NCBI GenBank assembly: GCA_012840075.1
Contig: DUMC01000135.1
Span: 24,382 to 88,381 of the forward strand
From: Clostridiaceae bacterium
GTDB lineage: Bacteria > Bacillota > Clostridia > Acetivibrionales > DUMC01
Reading direction: 5' to 3'
DNA length: 64,000 nucleotides
In this document: piece after piece, positions 18,957 to 28,074 of the stretch
How the letters are laid out: each line of letters opens with the position of its first letter
Position numbering within the stretch: position 1 is the first letter of the stretch
Translations under genes and position numbers: made by a program
The notes under the pieces: generated by a model
The model's database searches: none
Told to the model about the DNA's origin: nothing
Seen by the model: the letters and a program-made list of their open reading frames with translations, nothing else

Positions 18957-19589
18957 TTGTTAAAACACTTGATATTTGATTTTGACGGAACTGTGGTTGA
19001 CTCCGCAGATCTATATATAAATTTATGCAATGAGATGGCAGATGAACTGAAGGTACCTCGTGTAAACATTGAAAGTTTAAAGGAACTGGCGAATCTAACC
19101 ATAAGGGAAAGATGCAAAAAACTAAACATTCCTTTATACCGTCTGCCCTTTTTGAGTGCAATAGTCCAGGAAAAGATTGCCGATCACATACATGAACTTA
19201 AATGGGTAAAAGGGATGGAAGAAGAGATCATAAAATTGAAAAGCATGGGATACGATTTGAAAATAATATCATCGAACACTGTCAAAAATATTTTAAGCTT
19301 TTTTGAAAATAACAATCCCAACCTTTTTAAAGATATTTACTCTTCAAAAGGGATTTTTAATAAGCACCGCTCAATAAAAGCATTATTGAAAAAATACAAA
19401 ATTAAGAGGGATGAGGCTATCTATATAGGTGATGAATATCGTGATATTAAAGCTTGTAAGAAAGCAAAAATACGGATAATAGCCGTTACCTGGGGATATG
19501 ATCCTAAAGAGCTGTTAATAAAAGGTGAACCTGATTTTATAGCTGATACCCCGTCGGAAATGACGGATATCATTCGCAGTATAACCTGA
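18957..19589 (+). CDS. HAD-superfamily hydrolase (phosphoglycolate-phosphatase-like)
   Basis: A 210-residue HAD enzyme. Motif I is FDFDGTVVDS, motif II SSNT, motif III lysine lies in the SIKALLKK region and motif IV is GDEYRDIKA. The helical cap between motifs I and II marks subclass IA. The N-terminal LKHLIFDFDGT fixes the TTG start at 18957, with AGGATG upstream. The substrate is unknown; phosphoglycolate phosphatase-like enzymes are the closest type. It is monocistronic. Confidence 0.88.
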   Translation: MLKHLIFDFDGTVVDSADLYINLCNEMADELKVPRVNIESLKELANLTIRERCKKLNIPLYRLPFLSAIVQEKIADHIHELKWVKGMEEEIIKLKSMGYDLKIISSNTVKNILSFFENNNPNLFKDIYSSKGIFNKHRSIKALLKKYKIKRDEAIYIGDEYRDIKACKKAKIRIIAVTWGYDPKELLIKGEPDFIADTPSEMTDIIRSIT

Positions 19590-19877
19590 TGTACAGATTA
19601 ATATGTAGCCTGCTATATAGTCTGTTGTATAACCTGAGGCATAATTCGATTTATAAATAATAAAATGCGAACTTTTCAGAAGAAGATAAATTTGATTATT
19701 GCCTAGGATAAAATATTGTATTAAATTAAATATTGTATTTGATTAAATTAAATTCAAATTATTTCAAATTTTTTAGTTTAAATCAGAGATTTTTTAGTTA
19801 GTTAATTAATGGAAATTCTTAATAAGAAGTAAATTTATAAAATGATATAAAAAATAAAACAAGAAGGAAGAATTCAA

Positions 19878-21437
19878 ATGGATAATCAGACGTCTGGTAA
19901 TATGGCTGTGACTAATAATAGTAATAATAACTCTATAAATAGTAATAATAACCCTATAAACGGCATAAATAGCACAAATGCTAGAAGCAACATGGTGAAA
20001 GACACATTCTTATACCTGCCTGCTAAGATCATAGAAGGTGCTGTCGGTGTTGTTACTCTTTCGCTGCTAACCAGGCTTTTTAAACCAGACGATTATGGAA
20101 ACTACCATCTTGCAGTTACCACCGTAAGCATCGTTTCCCTTTTTCTTCTGGGATGGCTTTACCAAGCTGCCTTCAGATATGTTAACAACTTTACGGGAAA
20201 AAGAAAAGTTGTTGTTTTTTATTCCACGATATTCGTTGTTTGGGCAGTCATAAGTGTGTCAATAACTATTTTAGGTCTTATTATCCTGTTCTCTCTCAGA
20301 AATAGATTTGATGCATACACCTTGAAGCCGGTGCTGTTCAGCATATTTATGTTCTTTAGTTACAGTCTGGCTCAAATTCTTTTATACATGTTAAGTGCGG
20401 CAAGAATAATTAAACTTTTTGTGGGACTATCCGTGCTTTCCGCAATTCTTAAACCTATTTTTCTGATACTATTTGTAAAAGTATTTTATACCGGCGTTTC
20501 AGGTGCAATTATAAGTTTAATTCTTATAGATGCCTTGGTTATTGTAGTAATAATTTATAGGTTAAGAATATACAGATACATAAATATGCGCTTTTTCTCT
20601 TCCAGGGTGGCGAAAAAGTTTAGCAGGTATGGCATTCCTCTTGTTGGAGTAAGTCTTTCAGCAAGCCTTCTTAATTACTCGGATAATTATATCCTCAAAT
20701 TTTTCCGGGGCTCTGATTATGTCGGAATTTACTCTGCAAATTATTCCATAGCTTCTTCTGCATTCACAGCCTTGCTTTTTGCCATTATGAGAGGTGTTTA
20801 TCCAACCATACTCAAGACTTGGAAGCAAAATAATAAAACTCAAACTGAAGGTCTTTTATCAAATGCAGTACGATATTTTATGATTATAACCGTTCCTGCC
20901 GTTGTGGGTATCAGCGTTCTATCACATGTTATCTCCAATATTCTCGACCCTTTATATGTAGAAGGAAGCAGTGTTATGATTTTCGTTTCAATAGGAATGT
21001 TCTTTTACGGACTTTCAGAGTATAATAACAAAGCTTGGGAACTTACATCCAATACCGGTGTAATATTCAGAAATATATTATTCTGCTGCCTTTTTAATAT
21101 AATTATCAATATTATAACAATACCCTTCGGGGGATATATGGCAGCGGCAGTCAATAAGGCATTGGCATTTATGTTTTATTTTCTGCTTTCATATTTACGC
21201 GGTAGAAAAATTTTAAAATGGCATATCGCACCGGCAAGTCTTATGAAAATATTCGGCTCGGCAGCACTTATGGGGCTTATTATTTATATCGCCGTTTCTT
21301 CGTTTGAATCGGTAAGTATCCTGCATCTTTTGATTCTGGTGCCTTTAGGTGTAGTAGTGTACGGAATCGGTTTATATCTTACAGGAGAAATTAAACAGGA
21401 ATTTAAGCAACTGGTTGCATTAAAAACAAAAAAATAG
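19878..21437 (+). CDS. Oligosaccharide flippase (Wzx/MVF superfamily)
   Basis: A 519-residue membrane protein with about 12-14 hydrophobic segments and the family N-terminus KDTFLYLPAKIIEGAVGVVTLSLLTRLFKPDDYGNYHLAVT. These proteins flip lipid-linked sugars across the membrane. The first 35 residues are an Asn/Ser-rich low-complexity leader encoded by AAT/AGT/AAC runs. SD AAGGAAG is present. It is probably part of the envelope-glycan set with wecC and the GT4 genes downstream, though a minus-strand operon intervenes. Confidence 0.88.
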   Translation: MDNQTSGNMAVTNNSNNNSINSNNNPINGINSTNARSNMVKDTFLYLPAKIIEGAVGVVTLSLLTRLFKPDDYGNYHLAVTTVSIVSLFLLGWLYQAAFRYVNNFTGKRKVVVFYSTIFVVWAVISVSITILGLIILFSLRNRFDAYTLKPVLFSIFMFFSYSLAQILLYMLSAARIIKLFVGLSVLSAILKPIFLILFVKVFYTGVSGAIISLILIDALVIVVIIYRLRIYRYINMRFFSSRVAKKFSRYGIPLVGVSLSASLLNYSDNYILKFFRGSDYVGIYSANYSIASSAFTALLFAIMRGVYPTILKTWKQNNKTQTEGLLSNAVRYFMIITVPAVVGISVLSHVISNILDPLYVEGSSVMIFVSIGMFFYGLSEYNNKAWELTSNTGVIFRNILFCCLFNIIINIITIPFGGYMAAAVNKALAFMFYFLLSYLRGRKILKWHIAPASLMKIFGSAALMGLIIYIAVSSFESVSILHLLILVPLGVVVYGIGLYLTGEIKQEFKQLVALKTKK

Positions 21438-21460
21438 AATATAAAAAGCAGGAAGTTATA

Positions 21461-21487
21461 ATAGTATTATAGTATTATAGTATTATA
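21461..21487. repeat. 8-bp microsatellite ATAGTATT x3.4
   Basis: ATAGTATT repeats three times plus ATA. It contains the stop codon of dppA on the minus strand (21475-21477), so repeat growth or loss could shift the end of that protein. Confidence 0.8.
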
Positions 21488-22290
21488 CCCTTTGAATTCA
21501 ACATTTTGATTATATCATCCGGATGTTCCTTAACCTCTGTAAATCCCCGTTTTCCTCCTGCAGGTCTGTATCTTGTAATCATCTTATATGGCGGTTTTAT
21601 ATCAAGCAATTGGAAAGCTTCCTTATTCTCCTTAAACTTGATAAGTGCTTTTCTCGCACCTTCTCTAATTAGTTCCCTGGCCTTTTTGGGATGCAAATGT
21701 ATAGCTGCTGTGTTTCTATCTTTATATTCCTCAAAAGTACACTCTTCACCTGTTCCCGGTGTTAGCCCCCTCTTTACGGAAACAGTCTCAATTCCCTTGA
21801 TTAAAGCTTTTGCTTCTTTGGTAAAAGCTTCATCCCCTGAACCAAATATGGCTCTCACTCCCAGGGAAGCGGCACACATAGCCAGTTGCCCAAACTCACC
21901 AACAGATATTCCATTTATAGTGCAATCTATAACATGATGGGAACCGGTATGCGGTATGTGGGCATAAGGAGTGCTTGCTTTTGCATGCTGTCCCACCCAT
22001 GCAATGGCATCAAAACTTGCATCCAGACCAAAAGGCCATGGATCCGGGAAACCTCTAATCAGCTCAACCCTTGGATCCAAGAGAAGCTGATTTATTCCGC
22101 CGTAGCCATGACCGTCAGCTACAAGAATATAACCGGCACCGGCTTCAAAAAAACCTTCGATAGCTGCATTTACTTCTTCAGTTAGCAACTCCTTGCTCAG
22201 TTCATAGTATCTGCTATCGAACAACACATAATTTTGCCTGTCCATCACACCGGCTACTCCTTCAAGGTCAGTCATGAGATAAATTCTCAT
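21475..22290 (-). CDS. dppA: M55-family D-aminopeptidase, DppA-like
   Basis: A 271-residue protein. Metal-binding motifs of M55 peptidases are visible: MTDLEGVAGV near residue 6, VADGHGYGG near 58 and WVGQHAKA and HTGSHHV in the middle. DppA removes N-terminal D-residues from short peptides such as D-Ala-D-Ala, in a decameric self-compartmentalised particle. It is last in a three-gene minus-strand operon after two amidohydrolases, 32 bp downstream of the second, an unusual setting for DppA. SD AAGGGATG lies before the ATG. Confidence 0.92.
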   Translation of the reverse strand: MRIYLMTDLEGVAGVMDRQNYVLFDSRYYELSKELLTEEVNAAIEGFFEAGAGYILVADGHGYGGINQLLLDPRVELIRGFPDPWPFGLDASFDAIAWVGQHAKASTPYAHIPHTGSHHVIDCTINGISVGEFGQLAMCAASLGVRAIFGSGDEAFTKEAKALIKGIETVSVKRGLTPGTGEECTFEEYKDRNTAAIHLHPKKARELIREGARKALIKFKENKEAFQLLDIKPPYKMITRYRPAGGKRGFTEVKEHPDDIIKMLNSKGIIL

Positions 22291-22322
22291 ATATACATCC
22301 CTTCTTTTATATGTTTTTCTGC

Positions 22323-23108
22323 TTAGAGTTTAAGCAATTCCTTCAAATTCTTATACATGATCTTTTCTTTGTCTTCATTGCTGATCTTTGAAAAATACAG
22401 CTTTGCAAATTGGGTATCTACATATTGGAGCGGCATTACGGAGCCAAATACCACATTGTCTGCACCAACACTTTTAACAAAATTATCAAAGTTGAAATAC
22501 AATAAGTCAATTCTGCAAAAGTCATACAATACCTTACCTTGTCTGTTCTTAGACAAAGTAGCAAGTTTACCGGCAATGGTACTTGTTGGACCATTTGTTA
22601 TAATAAAATCAGTATTTGGGCATAAGGACAGCACTTGAGCAACACTTTCAGCAGTTATATCTTCCTTTGTGTCCATCCAATGTCTTTGCCTTATGTTTTC
22701 TATTGCACACGGAAGATGAACAGGGATACCTCTTTCTGCAGCCATATTAAGAAGTTCAACAGCATTTTCATGTGTAAGATTATACTGATGGTAGGTAGGA
22801 TACAATTCCAACCCCTTCATTCCAAGGTCATCTATGCAATGAATAAAATCCTTTTTCCATCCGGGATATAAAGGATTAATAATTGCAAATGGAATCAAAC
22901 GGTCCTTGAACTCTTTGTCGGCACCTATCTGATATGCAAGTTCTTCATTTCCGTCCTGAACATTTCTATAAAAAATGGCATTTAAATTTGAAACACATGC
23001 CATATCAATACCTGATTTATCCATTAAATTAATAAGTCCTTCGGGAGTGCTGTCTAAAACTTGTCTGAAAGGCCAATGTCCAATATACGTATTAACATCT
23101 ATAATCAT
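22323..23108 (-). CDS. Amidohydrolase-family TIM-barrel protein
   Basis: A 261-residue protein beginning MIIDVNTYIGHWPFRQ and holding AIINPLYPGW and GLELYPTYHQYNLT, as in amidohydrolase_2 metal-dependent hydrolases. The usual HxH pair near the N-terminus is replaced (NTYIGHW keeps one histidine), and the strand-4 area has HLPCAIEN instead of HxG. Metal binding may therefore be reduced. The ATG overlaps the upstream stop in TAATG, so it is coupled to the companion amidohydrolase. Substrate unknown. Confidence 0.8.
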   Translation of the reverse strand: MIIDVNTYIGHWPFRQVLDSTPEGLINLMDKSGIDMACVSNLNAIFYRNVQDGNEELAYQIGADKEFKDRLIPFAIINPLYPGWKKDFIHCIDDLGMKGLELYPTYHQYNLTHENAVELLNMAAERGIPVHLPCAIENIRQRHWMDTKEDITAESVAQVLSLCPNTDFIITNGPTSTIAGKLATLSKNRQGKVLYDFCRIDLLYFNFDNFVKSVGADNVVFGSVMPLQYVDTQFAKLYFSKISNEDKEKIMYKNLKELLKL

Positions 23109-23923
23109 TACTTCATCCCCCTTTCAAGATATCTTTCGAATCTTGGATTGTTTAGTATTTTTATCTTATCTTCTTCAGGTATATCCGCACCCAGAATCTT
23201 ACCAATTCCGCTGGCAAAAGAACCGTCCGTGGCAAATAACATTCTGTCTGCGCCCATCATTTTATAAGTTGTTTCCATAATTCTTGTATCATGTACACTT
23301 CCGCTTATATCAGTGAATATATTAGGATAGTCAGCCATAGCTTTCAAAGACCATTGCCAGTCTCCTCCACCCCCGATATGTCCGTGCAAAATTACTGCTT
23401 CAGGATAAGCTTGGGCTACTTTTGCAAAATGCTCGCCGTTTGAAAGAAACGGTTGGGATTCCGGATTTACTGTGAGTTTACCTGCGTGCCAAAGCATTGG
23501 AATATCAAGATCTATACACTTTTCTATGATCGGCCTCACAACCGGGTCAGATGCAAAGTAATGATTATAGAGTTTTACTCCTATCATGCCAAGCTCGTTT
23601 ATACACCTGTCAATCTCATCAAGCGCTTCCCTTGTATATCCGGGATTTATAAAAGCCAAACCTTTTATTACTTTAGGATGTCTCTTCATTGCCTGGTAAA
23701 CGGCATCATTACATAATTTAATATCCTCCGGGGTAGGCATACCACCTGCTATCGGCAGTGAACAAACAAGAATATCCATGCCGACTTCACTTGCATATTG
23801 TACTAACTGATCGCATTGTTCTACATTTAATTCCCTTGTTCCTGGTTTGAACCACACATGTTCATGCCAGTTAACTACCTTATTCTTCTTAAATAAATCC
23901 ATTTTATTCCGGAAATTTTTCAA
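23108..23923 (-). CDS. Amidohydrolase-family TIM-barrel protein (companion)
   Basis: A 271-residue protein. VNWHEHVWF gives the HxH metal motif; the sequence further has GVKLYNHYF, MLWHAGKL (second histidine), VILHGHIGGGGDW (third) and LFATDGSFASG (catalytic Asp), a full amidohydrolase_2 ligand set. The TTG start at 23923 is 5 nt after GAGGTGAT. It is first gene of the operon with a degenerate paralogue and DppA, so one active and one altered copy may form a heteromer (inference). Confidence 0.85.
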   Translation of the reverse strand: MKNFRNKMDLFKKNKVVNWHEHVWFKPGTRELNVEQCDQLVQYASEVGMDILVCSLPIAGGMPTPEDIKLCNDAVYQAMKRHPKVIKGLAFINPGYTREALDEIDRCINELGMIGVKLYNHYFASDPVVRPIIEKCIDLDIPMLWHAGKLTVNPESQPFLSNGEHFAKVAQAYPEAVILHGHIGGGGDWQWSLKAMADYPNIFTDISGSVHDTRIMETTYKMMGADRMLFATDGSFASGIGKILGADIPEEDKIKILNNPRFERYLERGMK

Positions 23924-24318
23924 TATGTATCACCTCTGATAAACTATTTGCAAAATTAGCATAAAATATAATTTACATGTTATGTATTATTTATCGTATT
24001 AATCGTGACAACATCATTTCACACATTATCATTCCATCTTAAGTAATTTGTAAAATAATTTATTAAATGTAAAAGCTAACTTTGCACTCCTTTAATTAGG
24101 TAATTATAACAAGGTAATTATACTCTTTTGATTTGTTTTATTCAATAGATAATTTATAATAGCAGGTTCAGATAATTAATGATAAATTCATAAAATCAAT
24201 GGTAAATTCATAGTAAGTTCATTTTACAGATATATTGATAAAAAATACGTCATGTATACTATAATTAAGATAGGAGATATTTTTAGTGAAAATATATACT
24301 ATGAAGGAGGTATACATT
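23924..24318. other. Divergent intergenic region, no gene seen
   Basis: Very AT-rich. It lies between the divergent amidohydrolase operon and the pyruvate-kinase-like gene and should hold both promoters. Only short direct repeats (aaggtaattat, attcata) are seen. Confidence 0.45.
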
Positions 24319-24882
24319 GTGGAAAATACTATAACGTATTTTAAAGAAAGTGGAAAGACTAACACCTTAAATACCTTGCAAATTGCTAAGAAAAGAGCGT
24401 TAGAGCTGGGAATTAAAAAAGTACTGGTAGCTTCAACCCACGGTTATACAGCCCTCGAAGCAGCCAAGGTATTCCAGGGAACCGATATTGAAATACTGGC
24501 TGTGAGCATCTCTAATTCCTTTGAAGATCTGGGTTGGGCAATGACTCAAGAAGAAAGGAATAGAATAGAGAAAGCAGGAATCAGAGTGTTAACCTGCCTC
24601 CATGGGCTGGCCGATGGTGTGGCAGAAGGTTTTTGTGGTGAAAATACACCAGGAAGCATTGTTGCCGACACCCTGCGCATGTTTTCTCAAGGGACAAAAG
24701 TAGCTGTTGAAATAGCTATCATGGCTGTGGAAGCCGGTTTTATTTCGCCAGGCTCAGAAGTTATCTCCATTGCCGGAACCAATGAAGGCTGTGATACTGC
24801 ACTTGTAGTGAAACCATCATTTGCCAGAAAAATTAAAGATTTCATAATTTGCGAGATTCTTTGCAAACCCAGAATCCCCTAA
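24319..24882 (+). CDS. Stand-alone pyruvate kinase C-terminal (alpha/beta) domain protein
   Basis: A 187-residue protein that resembles only the allosteric C-terminal domain of pyruvate kinase: TLQIAKKRALELGIKKVLVASTHGYTALEAAKVF, then VKPSFARKIKDF. The kinase barrel is absent. AAGGAGG (24304-24310) sits 8 nt before GTG at 24319, which decides the start; GTG at 24286 would include that site. Such free domains are common in Clostridia and of unknown role. The HGLADGVAEGFCGE stretch is conserved among stand-alone versions as far as I recall. Confidence 0.82.
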   Translation: MENTITYFKESGKTNTLNTLQIAKKRALELGIKKVLVASTHGYTALEAAKVFQGTDIEILAVSISNSFEDLGWAMTQEERNRIEKAGIRVLTCLHGLADGVAEGFCGENTPGSIVADTLRMFSQGTKVAVEIAIMAVEAGFISPGSEVISIAGTNEGCDTALVVKPSFARKIKDFIICEILCKPRIP

Positions 24883-25109
24883 TCAATGAACTAATCAGTG
24901 CAAGCGAATGATCCGGACCTGACCCTTGACCCTATGCATTAGATAAGATCTGCAGCTCCATTAATAATTTAATCCATTTTCTCCTAATTGACAGTTTAAT
25001 ATCAAAATGCTACACTTAACTCGATAATCTGAATGACAAATAAACGAAAATGACTAATAATTTTTTATTATTGCATTGCTGATATAAATCAGCAAGAAAC
25101 GGAGGAGCT

Positions 25110-26402
25110 ATGAAAAAGAAAATTTGTATTATCGGTTTAGGATATATAGGTTTACCTACGGCAGCTATGTTTGCAACGCATGGTCATAAAATAGTAGGTG
25201 TTGATATTAACAAGAAAGTGGTAGATGCTTTAAATAACGGAAAAATAACAATATACGAACCATATCTGGATATTATGGTGCAAGCTGCAGTTACATCAGG
25301 AAACTTAATCGGCAAAACCGAGCCTGAAGAAGCAGATGCCTTCATAATTGCCGTACCGACTCCCATTACATCCGATAAAAAAGCTGATATGTCTTATGTA
25401 AAAAGTGCAGCAGAAGCTATTGTACCTCATCTTCGCCAAGGCAATATGGTTGTTCTTGAATCCACCTCACCGCCAGGAACAGTTAAGAATTTACTTGTGC
25501 CAATACTTGAACGTTCGGGGCTAAAAGTAGGAGAAGATTTGCTGGTAGCCCACTGCCCTGAAAGGGTATTGCCCGGGAAGATCCTTATAGAATTAGTTGA
25601 AAATCCTAGGATTATCGGAGGAGTCAACAGAAAATCCGCTGAAGCTGTTATGGAACTTTACCGAACCTTTGTAAGAGGTGAAATCTATCTGACAGATGCT
25701 ACAACTGCAGAAATGTGCAAGCTTATGGAAAATACCTACAGAGATGTAAATATAGCATTAGCTAATGAATTAGCCTTACTTTGTGAAAAAATCGGAATTA
25801 ATGCATGGGAAGTTATCCAGCTTTCCAACAAGCATCCAAGAGTAAATATTCATCTGCCGGGTCCCGGAGTCGGAGGGCACTGTTTGGCTGTCGATCCTTG
25901 GTTTATTGTAGAAACCGATCCTGAAACCGCAAAAATCATAAAACTAGGCAGGCAAATAAATGACAGCATGCCTTATAATGTTTTTAAAAGGGCCATTGAA
26001 ATACTGTCCGAAAAAGACAGCCATTGCATAAAAGTCGCTATTTTGGGTATTACTTACAAATCTAATATTGATGATACAAGAGAAAGCCCAATAATTGAGC
26101 TTATAAAGCTGTTTGAAGAAGACGGTAAGTACCAGGTAAGCATATATGATCCACATGTATCTAGCTATAACCATAACGGTTACAGTATTAATATGAGCAA
26201 AGATGTTTATAGTGCTGCTGAAGGCAGCGATCTTCTGATATTAGCCGTCAATCACGACCTCTTTGCTAAAGTTGATTTCGAGCTACTTTATAAGAAAATG
26301 GCCTCACCAAATATTCTTGACACTAGGAATTTCTGGGATAGAAAAATGCTTAGCAAAATAGGATTCAATTATTATCTCCTTGGTGACGGCAGTACCTTGT
26401 AG
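25110..26402 (+). CDS. wecC: UDP-N-acetylmannosamine dehydrogenase-type nucleotide-sugar dehydrogenase
   Basis: A 430-residue UDP-sugar dehydrogenase. The NAD-binding motif is IGLGYIGLPTAAMFA, with ESTSPPGTV and the central ENTYRDVNIALANE helix. The catalytic cysteine lies in GVGGHCLAVDPWF, the WecC form of the motif. It oxidises UDP-ManNAc to UDP-ManNAcA with two NAD+. Together with TagA (a ManNAc transferase family) this suggests a ManNAc/ManNAcA-containing envelope polymer. SD GGAGGA is close to the ATG. The substrate is inferred from similarity to WecC, not proven. Confidence 0.9.
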   Translation: MKKKICIIGLGYIGLPTAAMFATHGHKIVGVDINKKVVDALNNGKITIYEPYLDIMVQAAVTSGNLIGKTEPEEADAFIIAVPTPITSDKKADMSYVKSAAEAIVPHLRQGNMVVLESTSPPGTVKNLLVPILERSGLKVGEDLLVAHCPERVLPGKILIELVENPRIIGGVNRKSAEAVMELYRTFVRGEIYLTDATTAEMCKLMENTYRDVNIALANELALLCEKIGINAWEVIQLSNKHPRVNIHLPGPGVGGHCLAVDPWFIVETDPETAKIIKLGRQINDSMPYNVFKRAIEILSEKDSHCIKVAILGITYKSNIDDTRESPIIELIKLFEEDGKYQVSIYDPHVSSYNHNGYSINMSKDVYSAAEGSDLLILAVNHDLFAKVDFELLYKKMASPNILDTRNFWDRKMLSKIGFNYYLLGDGSTL

Positions 26403-26575
26403 CGTTCCAATTTTAATAGCCCAAAATATTCAGGTTAAGCAAACAAAAGGCATTTTAGCAATCCGGAACAATTGAATTTAAATAGCGAATGATTTTTGAT
26501 TCAAGCAAACTTAAGCAAACTCTTTTGAAATAAACAAAATATAATATTGGGAACATCTTACAAAAGGAGAGTTGT

Positions 26576-27946
26576 ATGAAGAAAGTACTTATGATCGCGT
26601 ATTCCTTCCCTCCGGCAGGAGGACCGGGAGTACAAAGAACATCAAAGTTTGTAAAATATTTGCGAGCATATGGTTGGGAACCCGTAGTTTTGACGAGAGA
26701 TGACAATAACATACCGTTAAAAGACGAATCACTGATAAAAGATATACCTGAAGATGTTAACGTAATTCGCACCAAAGCATGGGATCTGAGTGCTTATCCC
26801 GGAATATTGGGGCTTGTAGGCAAATTAATAGGTCGCAAAATTCTGATACCTGACAGTGAGAGACTATGGGAGATATTTTCCCGTAAGAGAGCAGAAGATA
26901 TAATAAAATCTCATAATATAGATCTTATATATACTACGTCCTTGCCATACAGTTCACATCTCATGGCAATTCATCTTAAGAAAAAGTTTCCGGACATACC
27001 ATGGGTTGCAGATTTTAGGGACGAATGGACTAATAATCCATATATTCTTGATAATCCTTACAATCCAATCCGCATGAATATAGAACGTAAAATGGAGCGC
27101 AAGGTGCTGCAAACAGCAGATTACTTAATAACTAATACACCTGTTATGCTTAGAAATTTTATTAACAATAATCCGGATATGAACTTGGACAAAAAATTTT
27201 GTGTAATACCAAACGGTTATGATCCGGACGATTTCAAAATTTTACTAAATGGATCCAATAGCAAAGTCAATAACAGAGATGACAATAACAATGGCAGCAT
27301 ACTTGTTACTAGTGATAATGGAGTCAAGTACCTGGGTGTTAATAATAAAAACAATGATGGTTTCCGTAATCCTTCCAAATTCACCATAACGTATACAGGT
27401 GCATTTTATGGAAGAAGAAAACCCGATATATTCTTTCATGCTATTGGGGATTTAATTAAAGAGGAAAAAATCGACAGAAACAAGTTACAAATTAAACTTA
27501 TGGGCAGTTTTAAGAAAGAACAAATTCAAAAGCTTATAGATTTACATAATCTTGACGGGGTTGTGGAAATATTTCCTTATATTCCACATGAAGAATGCCT
27601 TAAGCACATGATTTCATCCGATTGCTTGCTCCTTATCGAGGGTGCAGGACCCGGAGCCGAAGCTTTTTACACAGGCAAAGTTTTCGAGTACATGATCGCA
27701 GGAAGACCCATACTTGCAATTATACCTGTAAACGGTGCTGCAGCAATGCTAATAAGGGAAACATCTACAGGCTTGATATCCGATTGTACGGACCTTAAAG
27801 GAACAAAGGATAATATAGAAATTTTGTACAATGCCTGGCTAAAAGGAGAGAATATTTATTCCCCAAATATAGAAGAAATTAAAAAATATGAACGTAATGC
27901 TCTAACTGCCAAGCTGGCTGAGGTTTTTGAAAAAGCTACTCGGTAA
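26576..27946 (+). CDS. GT4-family glycosyltransferase
   Basis: A 456-residue protein with N-terminus KVLMIAYSFPPAGGPGVQRTSKFVKYLRAYGWEPVVLTRDD and a GT-B C-terminal half with FTITYTGAFYGRRKPD and GKVFEYMIAGRPILA. An Asn/Asp/Ser/Lys-rich insertion (about residues 223-260) lies in the linker between the two Rossmann folds, encoded by repetitive AAT/AAC codons. SD AAAGGAGAG precedes the ATG. It lies 173 bp after wecC, probably in the same envelope-glycan programme; acceptor unknown. Confidence 0.88.
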   Translation: MKKVLMIAYSFPPAGGPGVQRTSKFVKYLRAYGWEPVVLTRDDNNIPLKDESLIKDIPEDVNVIRTKAWDLSAYPGILGLVGKLIGRKILIPDSERLWEIFSRKRAEDIIKSHNIDLIYTTSLPYSSHLMAIHLKKKFPDIPWVADFRDEWTNNPYILDNPYNPIRMNIERKMERKVLQTADYLITNTPVMLRNFINNNPDMNLDKKFCVIPNGYDPDDFKILLNGSNSKVNNRDDNNNGSILVTSDNGVKYLGVNNKNNDGFRNPSKFTITYTGAFYGRRKPDIFFHAIGDLIKEEKIDRNKLQIKLMGSFKKEQIQKLIDLHNLDGVVEIFPYIPHEECLKHMISSDCLLLIEGAGPGAEAFYTGKVFEYMIAGRPILAIIPVNGAAAMLIRETSTGLISDCTDLKGTKDNIEILYNAWLKGENIYSPNIEEIKKYERNALTAKLAEVFEKATR

Positions 27947-27979
27947 CAGGGATGGTAATAGGGATGGTTCACTCAATAA

Positions 27980-28038
27980 AAGGGATGGTTCATTTTGCTT
28001 TCCTACAAATGTATTTCCCGGCAAATGAACCATCCCTT
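27980..28038. terminator. Long palindrome, bidirectional terminator of the GGGAYGGTTC family
   Basis: AAGGGATGGTTCATTTTGC (27980-27998) pairs with GCAAATGAACCATCCCTT (28021-28038), with T-rich sequence on both outer sides. Partial copies GGGATGGTTCA (27961) and GGGATGGT (27950) precede it. It separates convergent genes. The core GGGAYGGTTC is shared with the repeat at 32606-32740. Confidence 0.75.
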
Positions 28039-28074
28039 ATTTTCTCTTGTTTTTTATGCTTTCTCTTGTTTTTC

